Source: Cytophagaceae bacterium ABcell3 | GTDB taxonomy: Bacteria; Bacteroidota; Bacteroidia; Cytophagales; Cytophagaceae | DNA: 64,000 nucleotides | Assembly (NCBI GenBank): GCA_030913385.1 | Contig: CP133159.1 | Location: 4,691,001-4,755,000, forward strand | Reading direction: 5' to 3' | Shown here: positions 52,122-61,651 of the stretch, piece after piece | How the letters are laid out: each line of letters starts with the position of its first letter | Numbering within the stretch: the stretch's first letter is position 1 | Position numbers and translations under genes: made by a program | Notes under the pieces: generated by a model | Told to the model about the DNA's origin: nothing | Database searches by the model: none | Seen by the model: the letters and a program-made list of their open reading frames with translations, nothing else

Positions 52122-55100
52122 TTAATTTAAGATTGGAATATGAATTTGCCCTTTATCTCCAACATTCAGATGTTTCATTTGCCAAGGATTTGGAGGTGAA
52201 TGAGGGGCGTCAATTCTTACTTTTATTCCTTTTTGTCTTAATAGTTTAGTAAAACGGGCTGCTTGATCTCTAGTCATTGCACCAATTTTACCTGCTTTAA
52301 ATTGATTTTCAAAAACTTTGGCATAATTAAACAAGTCATCTCCTGATGCTTTAGCCAAGTCTAGTGCATCGAATTTTTTTATTCCTAATTTGGGAAGGTT
52401 CGTCACCTCCTTAGCGGCATTAGCCGGTGCCACTTTAGGAAGAGGAGCAGGAACTTTCACTTTCGGAGCAACACGCCCAACTCTCGAAGCCGGTAAAACA
52501 TATGGTGCAGCAAAGGCTAATTCAAATAGTGCGGCAGCATAAGCCTGTATCATCATAGGCCCAGCATAGTCAGCAAAAATTTCCTGGCTCGCTCTTAAGC
52601 CTACAGTTCCTCCTTTAGTATTAAACAGACTGATAGACCTTGCATTCTTAGCCAACCATTCTTGCCTGTGATGCTCCCAGTTACCTTCCTTCAAAGCTTC
52701 AGGAGTCGGCAAATCCACATCGACTGGCTCTTTTTCACCAATTACATATGCTTTAGATTGTATTGTTTTTGCCTTTTCTGAAGATGGTAATGAAGAACCT
52801 GGAGACTCGCCTGAAATACTTAATGTTTCTCCTATATTTATTTGATCACTTTGTTTCCTTTTCTGAGTCTGAGGATTTAGTGTTCTTAAATTATCAACAG
52901 TTGTGCCATATTTCTCAGCAAGGCCAGACAAAGTGTCTCCTTCTTGAACACTATGGGTTTGAGGATCATTGGCAGGAGGATCACCATCACCATCACCAGT
53001 CCCTTCAGCTTTACCTCCTGTTGGATCGTTCATCATTACAGGATTACAATTGGCATACGTATAAGGAGAAAAATTAATTGTTTCCTCCGCCAGCGGATCC
53101 ACACTCACAAACCGACACGTCCATGCATTGTAGTACCTCATGCCATAGTAGTACAACCCTGATTCCTCATCTTTTTCCTTCCCACAGAACCTGTACCGCT
53201 TTTTCCCATAGCTCCCGAAAGAAGTCTCCCCGAAAGGATAGTACTCCTCACTGTTTACCAACGTACCATTTGTATCTAATTGTATACTGCTGCTGCCCAG
53301 ATGGTCTTCGAGGTTGTACTTAATAGCAGGGGTGATGTCACCCATGGCATCGCCAAGGCGTATGGTGGCTATGCGGCTCTGGTCGTCCATGATGTGCAGG
53401 GTGTTCTGCTCTGTGGTACTGCCACCGTACTGCCCTATTATCCACTGGCCTATTTCCAAATCCGGTATCGCTGTACCCTGGTCATATACACCAATAGTCC
53501 ACTGGCCTATCTCCAGGTTCGGGATGGCATAGGCAGCGGCACTGATGCTTTCCCTGGTATGCTCAAATATCCCGTCTATGTAGGTAGTGCTTTTATAAGA
53601 ACCGTCCTGCTTTTGCACCAGCTTTTTTATGCGGTTGCCGCCACTGTCATACAGATAAAAGGCATTGAGACTTGGTTCTCCCTCACCTGCCTGTATGCGG
53701 AAGGACTTCAGCCGGTCTGCGTAGTCCCATGCAAAATGCCGGGACTCTCCTTCTCTTATGATATTGCCGTTTACATCATGTATAAAGCCATAAGCCGTCT
53801 GCCCTATGGTAATGTCTTCTAATATATTCTTATTTTCTGTGTATGTAAAACTTCTTGTAAAGTTTCCGCCGGTGGCTATGTGCTGCAGTCCCTGAATGTT
53901 GCCCATCTTGTCATAGCTGTAATGTTGGGTATATCCGCGTGTCAGTGTGGGGTCATGGCTCCTGTACGTATCGTCCCAGGGCTCAGCAGCGGTGGTGGCT
54001 GTTTCCCTTCCGGTGGCGGAGAGTAGCCGGTACAGGGCATCGTATGTATAGTCTTTTTCCAGTATGTCCGTGCCGCCTACGCCGCTGCCGGGGGCACGGT
54101 TGATGATGGAGGTGATATTTCCCGAAAGGTCGTATTCATAAAAATTGTCCTGCCGCACGGTTCCGCTGGCGTAGTTATAGGCAAGGCCGTTTTTCTCATA
54201 CCTTTCCGTACGCAGCCTTTTGAGGCGGAAGTTGTCCTCGTCATAGGCGTAGCGTGTCATCATGCCGTTGCCAAAAGCTATCAGGGTTCGCTGTCCGCGG
54301 GCATTGTAGGCAATGCGCTCCACGTAGACCTGCTCTTCTGAAGCTTCTGTATTCTTCAGCCCCACTTGCTCCAGTGCGCCCGAGCGGTTATATCTAGGAA
54401 GGAGTATTTTCCGTTCCTGCTCCACGTCTTCGGGAAATTGCATTTCGGTTACCCTGTTCAGGGCATCATATTTCATGCCTGTAACATAGGCAAAACTGTC
54501 CAGAACAGCTTCTGTGAGGCTTTCCCAGTCTGTACGGGGGGCATCTGTACCTGCGGAGACCAATGTTGCATCGGATATGACCTGCCTTGTTTTTTCGGGA
54601 GGGTTGCCCTTAAAGTCATAGCGGTCTATACTGGTAAGGCCGGCTTCGTCATATACCTTGTAAGGTTTGCCCATCAGGTTGTCCGCTTCTGGCTGGCCGA
54701 GGCCGGCACTGTCGCCATAAATGGTTTTCTGCCGGAGGGTAAGCGGCTCACCGGCAGTATCACGTGCCCATACCTTTACAGGGCGGGAGAGTATATCATA
54801 ACTGTTCAGGACCAGGGCACCTTTGGCATCCCTGAGTTCCAGGGGGCGGCTGAGGGCATCCATAAATACTGTTTTTTCGCCACCGTCTATATGCGCTGTC
54901 CATAAGGGCCTGTTCAGCAGGTCGTATTTGTGCCGGAAAGTTGTCCTTTCCAGTGCGTCTGTGACTTCAAGCAGGTTGCCCCGTATGTCAAAAGCATAGC
55001 GCATCACCACATCGTTGCCATTGCGCGCAAGGCGGTCAATGGTTTTGACAGTCCGCCCCAGGCCGTCAATTACCGCACTGGAAGGGGTATAATGGTGTTC

Positions 55101-58100
55101 TGCCGGGGCAGATCCCGCAGACCCTATATAAAGCTCCCCCAGGTCATTGGCGTCATAGGTGTAGCTTTCCCATGGGGTAGGGGTAAATACCCGTGGGTTG
55201 TCCAGGCTCAGCGGCACGCCAAAAACAACCCGCTGTTCTGTGGCATCGGGGTTTACAGTTCGGATTACCTGCCCCCGCGGGTCATAGTACATTTTTACTT
55301 TCCTGCCATGGGCCCTGAAAGGAAACTGGTAGGAGAACCCCTGGTCATAGTAAGGTTCATATTTTTCTACCACCCAGCCTTTGTTGTTATAGACCTGCCA
55401 TCCGCTGACTATAACATTGGGGTTGTCCGCAGAGGTGTTTTCCACACCTGTGGCCGGGGCATTGTCACCATGGACAGAAGGAAGCCCTGCGTCGCCATGT
55501 AAACTGTCGCCAAAAATAACTTCTTCGGCCTGTGAACGTGTTTGCAGCAAGCGCCCGAAACCATCGGAATATTCTACACTTACTAGTGTGTTGTCCTTTA
55601 TGGTTTCGTCCACCTGGTCATGGTAGTGGTGCTCCCGCTGTATGGTTTTTACATAAACCGGTTCTGCCCTGTCCATAAAGGCAAAAAAATCATACTCCAT
55701 CCGTGTGCCCGGAACTTCAGGGGTATCTCCTGCCGCTTCCCCTTCCTTGCCCATGACGGCTGTTTCAAAAAGAAAGCCCAGGGGAGTGAAAGCGAACTGT
55801 ATCCTGTTCAGGTTCGGGTCGGTGATCTGTGCTGCCTGCATGACCCGGTAATCGTACTCCGCAAGTGTTTCCATACCGGCGGGGTCGGTTACTTTAGCAG
55901 GCATCAATTTATAAGTGTCATACTCCACAGAGGCGGTATTCCCGAGTGCATCCTGCATTTCCAGCACCAGGCCGGAAGCACCGGCAGGGGAAACATGGAA
56001 ATCAAATTTCTGGCGTTGTTCTATTACATAGTACCCTTCTTCGTAATGAGACTCGTCAGGAAGCAAAGGGTTTCTGAAAACATACCCTGCATCAGGAGGG
56101 AGGGCATTTCGAAACCCTTCCGGGCACTCCTCCGTCCATACAGGCTCACCACCTTCAGTCAGGTAGGGGGGCAGGCCATTTCCAAATACGTCAGCAATGG
56201 TTTCACTTTCAAAGGCCAGGACTTCGCCCCGTACCGGAACTCCATAATCGCCCAACTCTCCATAAGGCAGTCCAGTAAAAGCCTGCCCGTCATAGTAGGA
56301 GACGGAATGGCCGATAAGTTTAAATTCAAGAAACAGGGATTTTTCAAGAATTCTTTTTCTAAGTTCTGCAACAGAGCCGCTGCCGTTATTCCTGATTTCC
56401 CATACCCTGGCGGAAGCCGGTCTGCCAGTCAGGTAACGGAAGTCATCGTCCCTGTTTATAAATTCGGTTTCAGATAAGGTCGCATAAAAAATATCAGGTT
56501 CATCAAGGTTATTGTCTGTTGCTAACCGTTCACCGGTGATGTTCCTGCCCCGTGGTAATGCTACAGATATTTGTTTGCGCGGATTTCCATAGGCATCATA
56601 GTCTTCGGTAAAACTGTATTGGGTCATTGGTTCATTGCCCCGCTCCCATTGGCTAGTACGGGAGGCAAGTGCCATGGAGAAGAAAATATATCCTGAGCCA
56701 GCCCTGTTGGAGGCTTCAAGAAACTTTTCCCTTTCTATACCCCGTGCAGGTAGCCTGACAGGCTGAGGGGAAAATTCAATACGCACCCCCTGCAGGTTTT
56801 CGGTAATGGTATAAGGTCGGTTTTGCCGCGCACTACCGTCCATCGCATAGACTTCTGTTCTCAGAATGCTGCCGCGAAGGGTTCTGAGGGCATCTCTTTT
56901 TGCCCTCCGGGGCAAGTGCCTCAGCATAGCTTTCATGTCAGCCGGGCGCTGAAGCACCTGCCGGTCTTCCTGCCAATATTCATGGCTGAAATCAGGTTCC
57001 TCCCAATCCCCCCTTTCTCCTCCTACAGGCCCGGGGTGGAACCAGGTACGGGTTTCGAGAGGCGGCGAATAATATGAGCGGTGTACTGTACTTCGTTCAT
57101 CATCTGTCTGATTGTATCGGTCAAAGGTTTCTGTATCCCGCTGGACCACTTTGCAAAACCCTCTGAACTCCCTTTCGCCTCCATCCCAATATCCGTGGTG
57201 GTAACTATACTCAGTCACCAGTTTGCCACCAGAAAGCTCATCGTGCACCTCTACACTGGCCACGACCTGTACCGGAAAAGGGAGCGGTGTTTTCCACCGG
57301 GTTTCAGGCCTTTTAAAATCTTTTACAAAATAATCTGTAGAGGAACGGTACGAAACCCTGGTACGGGCACCCATATTATTGTCCATCCCACTCAGGACAT
57401 AAGGCTTGACTCCACCTGTAAAATCAAAGTAGAACATTCTGTCGCGCCGCAGTCCATCATAATCATAGCTCCAGACAATACCACTTACCCCGCTGCCGTT
57501 CAAGTCTGCCTGGCGTATCGATGCCGTATCATAAAATGCCGGTGTACCTTTTATCACGACCGGGTCAGACCAGCTTTTACCTCCTTTATTTACCCAAAGC
57601 GTCAGGGAGTTGTTTTCCACATACACAATATCGGCCATTCCATCGCCATCCACATCACCAATAAGCACACGTTCAGGGCTAAACTGAAAAGGGAGCTTTG
57701 GGCTGTTCCGCATAGAAACCTTCGCACCCCATTTCCCATGCCCCATATTAGGCCAGTATTCCACATGGCCAGCATGTACCAGCACAATATCCTGCAGGCC
57801 GTCTCCCGTCATATCGGCAAACCTGACCCGTGGATCAGTAAAGCTTACATTCGGGAATTTATCTAATCGTTGTTTCTCAACAGTTTTTACTTTATAAAAC
57901 CCTTCATCCGGGTGATTAAAAAAGCATTCCAGCCTGCTGCCATTCCTTAGTACGTCGGTAACCCCATCGCCGTCCAGGTCAAGGAGCTGTACTTCAGGAT
58001 CTGCCAAAGAAAAAGAAGGAATATTTTTATAGGGTTTAAAAGACTTCCTGTCCCACAGGCCATTAAACTGCATTGGGAAATAACCACTCTGCCCCTGCTT

Positions 58101-59390
58101 GTTAACCACCAGGTCAACACGGCCGTCACCATCTGCATCCATTAAAGATACTTCCGGGTCTGACAGGCTGGCACCAGCCGGGGCATCTTTCATATTTCGC
58201 GGCAAATCAAATTTCCCGTTGCCAAGATTCCTCCAGTAACGCACCACACCGTTATTGCCACTCACTTGCAGAATATCAGGGAGGCCACTGCCAAAAAGAT
58301 CGGCAAGCTCATAATCTCCATTTGCAAAGCTAAAAGGAGGAAGATCCCTGCCACGCACAGGCATAAACTCCCTTGTTTCAGGAGTAAAGCGGGTATAGTC
58401 AAAGTCTAATGGAGGCATCCATTCACTTTCATCCTCATTATGTCCTTCAATACTGACCCTGCTGAGCAGGCTAATGCCGTTTACAGGAAGTACATTTTTA
58501 GAAAAATCACCTGCTTCGACACGTTCATCCAGGTAAGTCAAGTGGTATGTTTTTGTAAGTATTTCACCAGAGGAAGGATTGGTATAAATCTTAATCTTAC
58601 TGCACCTTTTCGTTGTGCGAACCTCGAAGCCCTGCCTGTAAGATGAAAGCGGGTCAGGCCGTTCCTCATACTGGAAAACAGCACGTACCATCCATTGCTT
58701 CTTTTCTTCAGACATATAGTCACCGTACCTGATTTCTTTCAGGTAAAGCATATCCCATGCATGAAGCCCTTCCGTGCCATTTCCCCGCTCGTAAATATAT
58801 TCAATGGCGTTGCCAAATACATCTTCTGTTTTAGTAAGGTTCCACTGGTAAACTTTCGTACGATATTCAGGGTCGGCAAGTACCGCCTGATCGTTAAAAG
58901 AATTGCGGGAATTGGCCTGTCCCGGCGTACCGTACCAGCTGGTAAGGCCATCAGAGCTTTTAACTTTCCAGAAATTATTGTCAGAATCACTATGATGCTC
59001 AATACGGGCAAACAAGCCTTCAGTCCTGGGGCGGTATCTTTGGGCCACTTCAGAAGCACCTGGCACAGGTATAAGGTCTTCTGCCCCGGAAAGTATAAAG
59101 ACATCTCTCTTGTCATCATATAAAGGCACTCCTTTAGAAGTTTTACGGCTAACCCCGGGAACACTAAGGTTCCAGCCCAGTCCAAAAGGGCCATTCCCAT
59201 TGCCGGTACTATATACTAGGGAAAGTTCTGGCTGAAAACCATTACGTCCCGGCGGAAGAGCAACAGGAACAGAAAAATTTCCCGTACCCGTAAACAGGTC
59301 TGGAGAAAACTTTTCACCCATTCCGCTCACTGCACCGCCACCCTGCGGTACTGATATGATATTGCCACCTACGCCTGTATTTTCTGACAT
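52122..59390 (-). CDS. Fused TcB-TcC toxin component (SpvB / RHS) with LysM tip, head gene T0
   Basis: 2422 residues, the only complete RHS gene here. Order: SpvB domain (about 20-300, FSPDLFTGTGNFSVPVALPP ... GLGWNLSVP). FG-GAP-like repeats follow (about 350-640: DADGDGRVDLV, DLDGDGVTDVL, DMTGDGLQDIV, DVDGDGMADIV). Then the TcdB middle region, RHS repeats from about 1300, the RHS core to NDPTGGK (about 2120), LysM (about 2140-2187), a linker and a C-terminal domain (AMTRDQAARFTKLLRQKGIK ... DKGQIHIPILN) of unrecognised type. In Tc toxins TcB and TcC form a hollow cocoon that encloses the cleaved tip and docks on TcA; fusion of both is a known variant. Residues from about 1647 on are shared with the orphans. 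Confidence 0.9.
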   Translation of the reverse strand: MSENTGVGGNIISVPQGGGAVSGMGEKFSPDLFTGTGNFSVPVALPPGRNGFQPELSLVYSTGNGNGPFGLGWNLSVPGVSRKTSKGVPLYDDKRDVFILSGAEDLIPVPGASEVAQRYRPRTEGLFARIEHHSDSDNNFWKVKSSDGLTSWYGTPGQANSRNSFNDQAVLADPEYRTKVYQWNLTKTEDVFGNAIEYIYERGNGTEGLHAWDMLYLKEIRYGDYMSEEKKQWMVRAVFQYEERPDPLSSYRQGFEVRTTKRCSKIKIYTNPSSGEILTKTYHLTYLDERVEAGDFSKNVLPVNGISLLSRVSIEGHNEDESEWMPPLDFDYTRFTPETREFMPVRGRDLPPFSFANGDYELADLFGSGLPDILQVSGNNGVVRYWRNLGNGKFDLPRNMKDAPAGASLSDPEVSLMDADGDGRVDLVVNKQGQSGYFPMQFNGLWDRKSFKPYKNIPSFSLADPEVQLLDLDGDGVTDVLRNGSRLECFFNHPDEGFYKVKTVEKQRLDKFPNVSFTDPRVRFADMTGDGLQDIVLVHAGHVEYWPNMGHGKWGAKVSMRNSPKLPFQFSPERVLIGDVDGDGMADIVYVENNSLTLWVNKGGKSWSDPVVIKGTPAFYDTASIRQADLNGSGVSGIVWSYDYDGLRRDRMFYFDFTGGVKPYVLSGMDNNMGARTRVSYRSSTDYFVKDFKRPETRWKTPLPFPVQVVASVEVHDELSGGKLVTEYSYHHGYWDGGEREFRGFCKVVQRDTETFDRYNQTDDERSTVHRSYYSPPLETRTWFHPGPVGGERGDWEEPDFSHEYWQEDRQVLQRPADMKAMLRHLPRRAKRDALRTLRGSILRTEVYAMDGSARQNRPYTITENLQGVRIEFSPQPVRLPARGIEREKFLEASNRAGSGYIFFSMALASRTSQWERGNEPMTQYSFTEDYDAYGNPRKQISVALPRGRNITGERLATDNNLDEPDIFYATLSETEFINRDDDFRYLTGRPASARVWEIRNNGSGSVAELRKRILEKSLFLEFKLIGHSVSYYDGQAFTGLPYGELGDYGVPVRGEVLAFESETIADVFGNGLPPYLTEGGEPVWTEECPEGFRNALPPDAGYVFRNPLLPDESHYEEGYYVIEQRQKFDFHVSPAGASGLVLEMQDALGNTASVEYDTYKLMPAKVTDPAGMETLAEYDYRVMQAAQITDPNLNRIQFAFTPLGFLFETAVMGKEGEAAGDTPEVPGTRMEYDFFAFMDRAEPVYVKTIQREHHYHDQVDETIKDNTLVSVEYSDGFGRLLQTRSQAEEVIFGDSLHGDAGLPSVHGDNAPATGVENTSADNPNVIVSGWQVYNNKGWVVEKYEPYYDQGFSYQFPFRAHGRKVKMYYDPRGQVIRTVNPDATEQRVVFGVPLSLDNPRVFTPTPWESYTYDANDLGELYIGSAGSAPAEHHYTPSSAVIDGLGRTVKTIDRLARNGNDVVMRYAFDIRGNLLEVTDALERTTFRHKYDLLNRPLWTAHIDGGEKTVFMDALSRPLELRDAKGALVLNSYDILSRPVKVWARDTAGEPLTLRQKTIYGDSAGLGQPEADNLMGKPYKVYDEAGLTSIDRYDFKGNPPEKTRQVISDATLVSAGTDAPRTDWESLTEAVLDSFAYVTGMKYDALNRVTEMQFPEDVEQERKILLPRYNRSGALEQVGLKNTEASEEQVYVERIAYNARGQRTLIAFGNGMMTRYAYDEDNFRLKRLRTERYEKNGLAYNYASGTVRQDNFYEYDLSGNITSIINRAPGSGVGGTDILEKDYTYDALYRLLSATGRETATTAAEPWDDTYRSHDPTLTRGYTQHYSYDKMGNIQGLQHIATGGNFTRSFTYTENKNILEDITIGQTAYGFIHDVNGNIIREGESRHFAWDYADRLKSFRIQAGEGEPSLNAFYLYDSGGNRIKKLVQKQDGSYKSTTYIDGIFEHTRESISAAAYAIPNLEIGQWTIGVYDQGTAIPDLEIGQWIIGQYGGSTTEQNTLHIMDDQSRIATIRLGDAMGDITPAIKYNLEDHLGSSSIQLDTNGTLVNSEEYYPFGETSFGSYGKKRYRFCGKEKDEESGLYYYGMRYYNAWTCRFVSVDPLAEETINFSPYTYANCNPVMMNDPTGGKAEGTGDGDGDPPANDPQTHSVQEGDTLSGLAEKYGTTVDNLRTLNPQTQKRKQSDQINIGETLSISGESPGSSLPSSEKAKTIQSKAYVIGEKEPVDVDLPTPEALKEGNWEHHRQEWLAKNARSISLFNTKGGTVGLRASQEIFADYAGPMMIQAYAAALFELAFAAPYVLPASRVGRVAPKVKVPAPLPKVAPANAAKEVTNLPKLGIKKFDALDLAKASGDDLFNYAKVFENQFKAGKIGAMTRDQAARFTKLLRQKGIKVRIDAPHSPPNPWQMKHLNVGDKGQIHIPILN

Positions 59391-59440
59391 AACTGCTATA
59401 TTAAAAATAATTTAAAAAATCAAATAACTGGCTGGTAGTA

Positions 59441-59448
59441 CAAAAATA
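59441..59448 (-). promoter_or_regulatory. Possible -7 box upstream of the head gene
   Basis: On the minus strand TATTTTTG fits TAnnTTTG, 50 bases before the ATG at 59390. No convincing -33 box was found. The rest of 59391-59657 holds no gene. Expression could equally come from the upstream operon. Confidence 0.3.
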
Positions 59449-59657
59449 TGTAAACCTACCTGTTTAAATTCCTTAGAAGGTTTCTGATACGGCCAATATA
59501 CCTTTGTACAAAACCATGTTTTCCAATGCCATAAACTAGCATGTCACATCAAGAAAATCACTTGCTAACATGCGAATTAATTATGCTATGAGACCCTCAT
59601 AAAGTTTTTTTGCTCCCTTAGGAAAATGCAAAATTCAGAGCTTCCGCGAAAAAACCG

Positions 59658-60503
59658 TTATTCTTCCGTTTCCAGTACTGCAAAAAGTCTTTGGACAGAT
59701 ATAATGGAATTTCCGCTCCCTGTTTGATGCCTGAACTCAACCCCCAGCACATCTCCAGCATTTAAAGCAAAGTTTAGTTCACCAGAAACCGCTGTCTGAA
59801 AACCGTTTCCTGAAGCATTACCCCACGTTCCCAGCCCTGAATTACTTACAGGGATATCGACATCTGTACCTACTTGTGTCCTGGCATCATACCCAGACTT
59901 AAAAACCCTGAGCCTCATAACCGGATTAGCGCCCACAGAGCCCCCATCTACACCTGCACCTGCAAAAGTGACCCTGATTTTTTTAATGGTACAATTATTC
60001 ATGATGACATAGGGGTCTATGCTGCCATCTTTAATTCCATGGCCTTCCGCTGTGGTAGGCTTGTTATTGGTTATTGCTTCAGAACTCACTTTGTATAAAC
60101 CCAAGGTTGCATTGTTGATGCTTCCGGTATGACAAAAATGGTAAACCCTTTTGACCGCCCCTGTACTTCCACCTCCTCCACTTCCGGCCACAGCATCTAC
60201 ATATTGCTTGGTAGCGGCGTGCATGGCACTAGCAGGGTCTGCATGTAAGGCAAGGGGGCCTGATAGAGCGTCGCCATCTTTTTTAACACGGTTGTTTAAC
60301 TGTCCCTGTGCTTTGCCCAAAGCAGAGAGAATGTTATCTGTTTCATTAATTTCTGCATTCTGGGCAGTTAAACCTGCCAAAAGTGCTCCCGAAAGCTCGT
60401 TGATAAGCAAAAATGAATCAATAAGGTCTGCAAAATCAGCACCCGAAGGACGGGCACCGTCTTGAAAATATTCTTTAAGTGTTGATCTGTCTTTAGCTGC
60501 CAT
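59658..60503 (-). CDS. Tail-fibre-like protein of the Tc operon, 281 aa
   Basis: The N-terminal part (KEYFQDGARPSGADFADLID) is followed by a coiled stretch and the segment GPLALHADPASAMHAATKQY, a motif typical of phage tail fibres and collars. The C-terminal about 150 residues form a beta-rich domain (INNATLGLYKVSSEAITNN ... ISVQRLFAVLE) with a jelly-roll-like look. No signal peptide. It could act as a receptor-binding or assembly accessory of the toxin particle (inference). Confidence 0.6.
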   Translation of the reverse strand: MAAKDRSTLKEYFQDGARPSGADFADLIDSFLLINELSGALLAGLTAQNAEINETDNILSALGKAQGQLNNRVKKDGDALSGPLALHADPASAMHAATKQYVDAVAGSGGGGSTGAVKRVYHFCHTGSINNATLGLYKVSSEAITNNKPTTAEGHGIKDGSIDPYVIMNNCTIKKIRVTFAGAGVDGGSVGANPVMRLRVFKSGYDARTQVGTDVDIPVSNSGLGTWGNASGNGFQTAVSGELNFALNAGDVLGVEFRHQTGSGNSIISVQRLFAVLETEE

Positions 60504-60514
60504 AGATAAAAAAT

Positions 60515-61642
60515 TTAGAATTGGTTAATAGTAAACTCAGAAGAAACTTTACCCTTGGAATCTTTCTTTGCAGGCTCTTTAACTACCTTCATTGATTGTG
60601 AGCCAAAAACAGTACCACGGCCATAGCCCTCGGTGTTTACCCATAGGCTCCTTTCATTCATATTTTTCTGATATTTACTTGCATTTGTAACAATAGAGTA
60701 GGAGGATTTTACATTTTCTAGGAAATTTGAATCTTCAACTTTAAAAAACGTAAGACGAATTTCAGGTTTTTTCAAAAGGTAACACAAGCCTTGATTATCA
60801 GTAAAAAGTTTTTCCTCTCTCCCTATAGAAAAGTTTAGCATCAGAAATGAACTTTCTTCTTTCCACCTTCCTTTATCCCAGACCCCTCCTTCTATAGTAA
60901 AAAGACCCGGATAAAACTCATGTTTTTCATTTAAGGTTCCAGACTCAAAAGTACCATCTTTGTATAGGAAAATTACTTTAGTAGAGCCTATATCATATGC
61001 AACATAAAAACGGTCAAGGTTTTTATTAAAATGTTCCTGCTCCAGTCTATCTTCGTTACCATGCGATATTGACCTTAGAAAATCAAAGTTTTTAATTTTA
61101 ACCTCTTTTCTGCCCATCATAACAAGTCTTTCATAAAGGTCTATGTCTTCATACCCATAGCTGGTCATAGATTCATCATAGCCGCCGACCTTATGAAAGT
61201 CACTTCTCCATGCGCCAAACCTTCCAAAAGCATCTTTGTATGGCATGTATTCGCCATGAAAGTTGCTGTTTACAACAATATTCGAATCTTTGTTAAATTC
61301 GGCATTCAAGAAAGAGGCAAATCCTTGACCTGTGAAGTTATCTGCATCAACATTACAAATAAGCTCACCGGAACATAAGTTTACTGCCATATTTCTAGAG
61401 TGGCTTCTATTAAAAAACTCCGGTTCCTCAGTTCTAAAAAATTTCACCTTCCCAGAATCTAAATAAGTTCCTAGTTCATTCTTTACCCACTCTTCCATAC
61501 CGTCATCAGAATTATAATCAAGAATAACGAATTCAAGATTGTTATACTCATTATTGTCTTTAATATTAGCCGGAAGTGTTTTCTTCAAATGATGAAGCCG
61601 GTTCATGCTTATTGTGAAAAAACTTATAAAATACTCTTTCAT
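60515..61642 (-). CDS. Family-2 glycosyltransferase within the Tc operon, 375 aa
   Basis: GT-A fold: start ISFFTISMNRLHHLKKTLPA, LEFVILDYNSDDGMEEWV, the DXD motif in LICNVDADNFTG (about residue 100), and GGYDESMTSYGYEDIDLYER of the Glyco_transf_7C type (about 155-175). The last about 150 residues form an extra domain of unknown role. It would transfer a sugar from a nucleotide donor. It lies 9 bases after the TcA stop and 11 bases before the next gene, so it is part of the operon. It may modify a toxin component or be an effector itself; neither is shown. Confidence 0.75.
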   Translation of the reverse strand: MKEYFISFFTISMNRLHHLKKTLPANIKDNNEYNNLEFVILDYNSDDGMEEWVKNELGTYLDSGKVKFFRTEEPEFFNRSHSRNMAVNLCSGELICNVDADNFTGQGFASFLNAEFNKDSNIVVNSNFHGEYMPYKDAFGRFGAWRSDFHKVGGYDESMTSYGYEDIDLYERLVMMGRKEVKIKNFDFLRSISHGNEDRLEQEHFNKNLDRFYVAYDIGSTKVIFLYKDGTFESGTLNEKHEFYPGLFTIEGGVWDKGRWKEESSFLMLNFSIGREEKLFTDNQGLCYLLKKPEIRLTFFKVEDSNFLENVKSSYSIVTNASKYQKNMNERSLWVNTEGYGRGTVFGSQSMKVVKEPAKKDSKGKVSSEFTINQF

Positions 61643-61651
61643 ATTTTTTGA

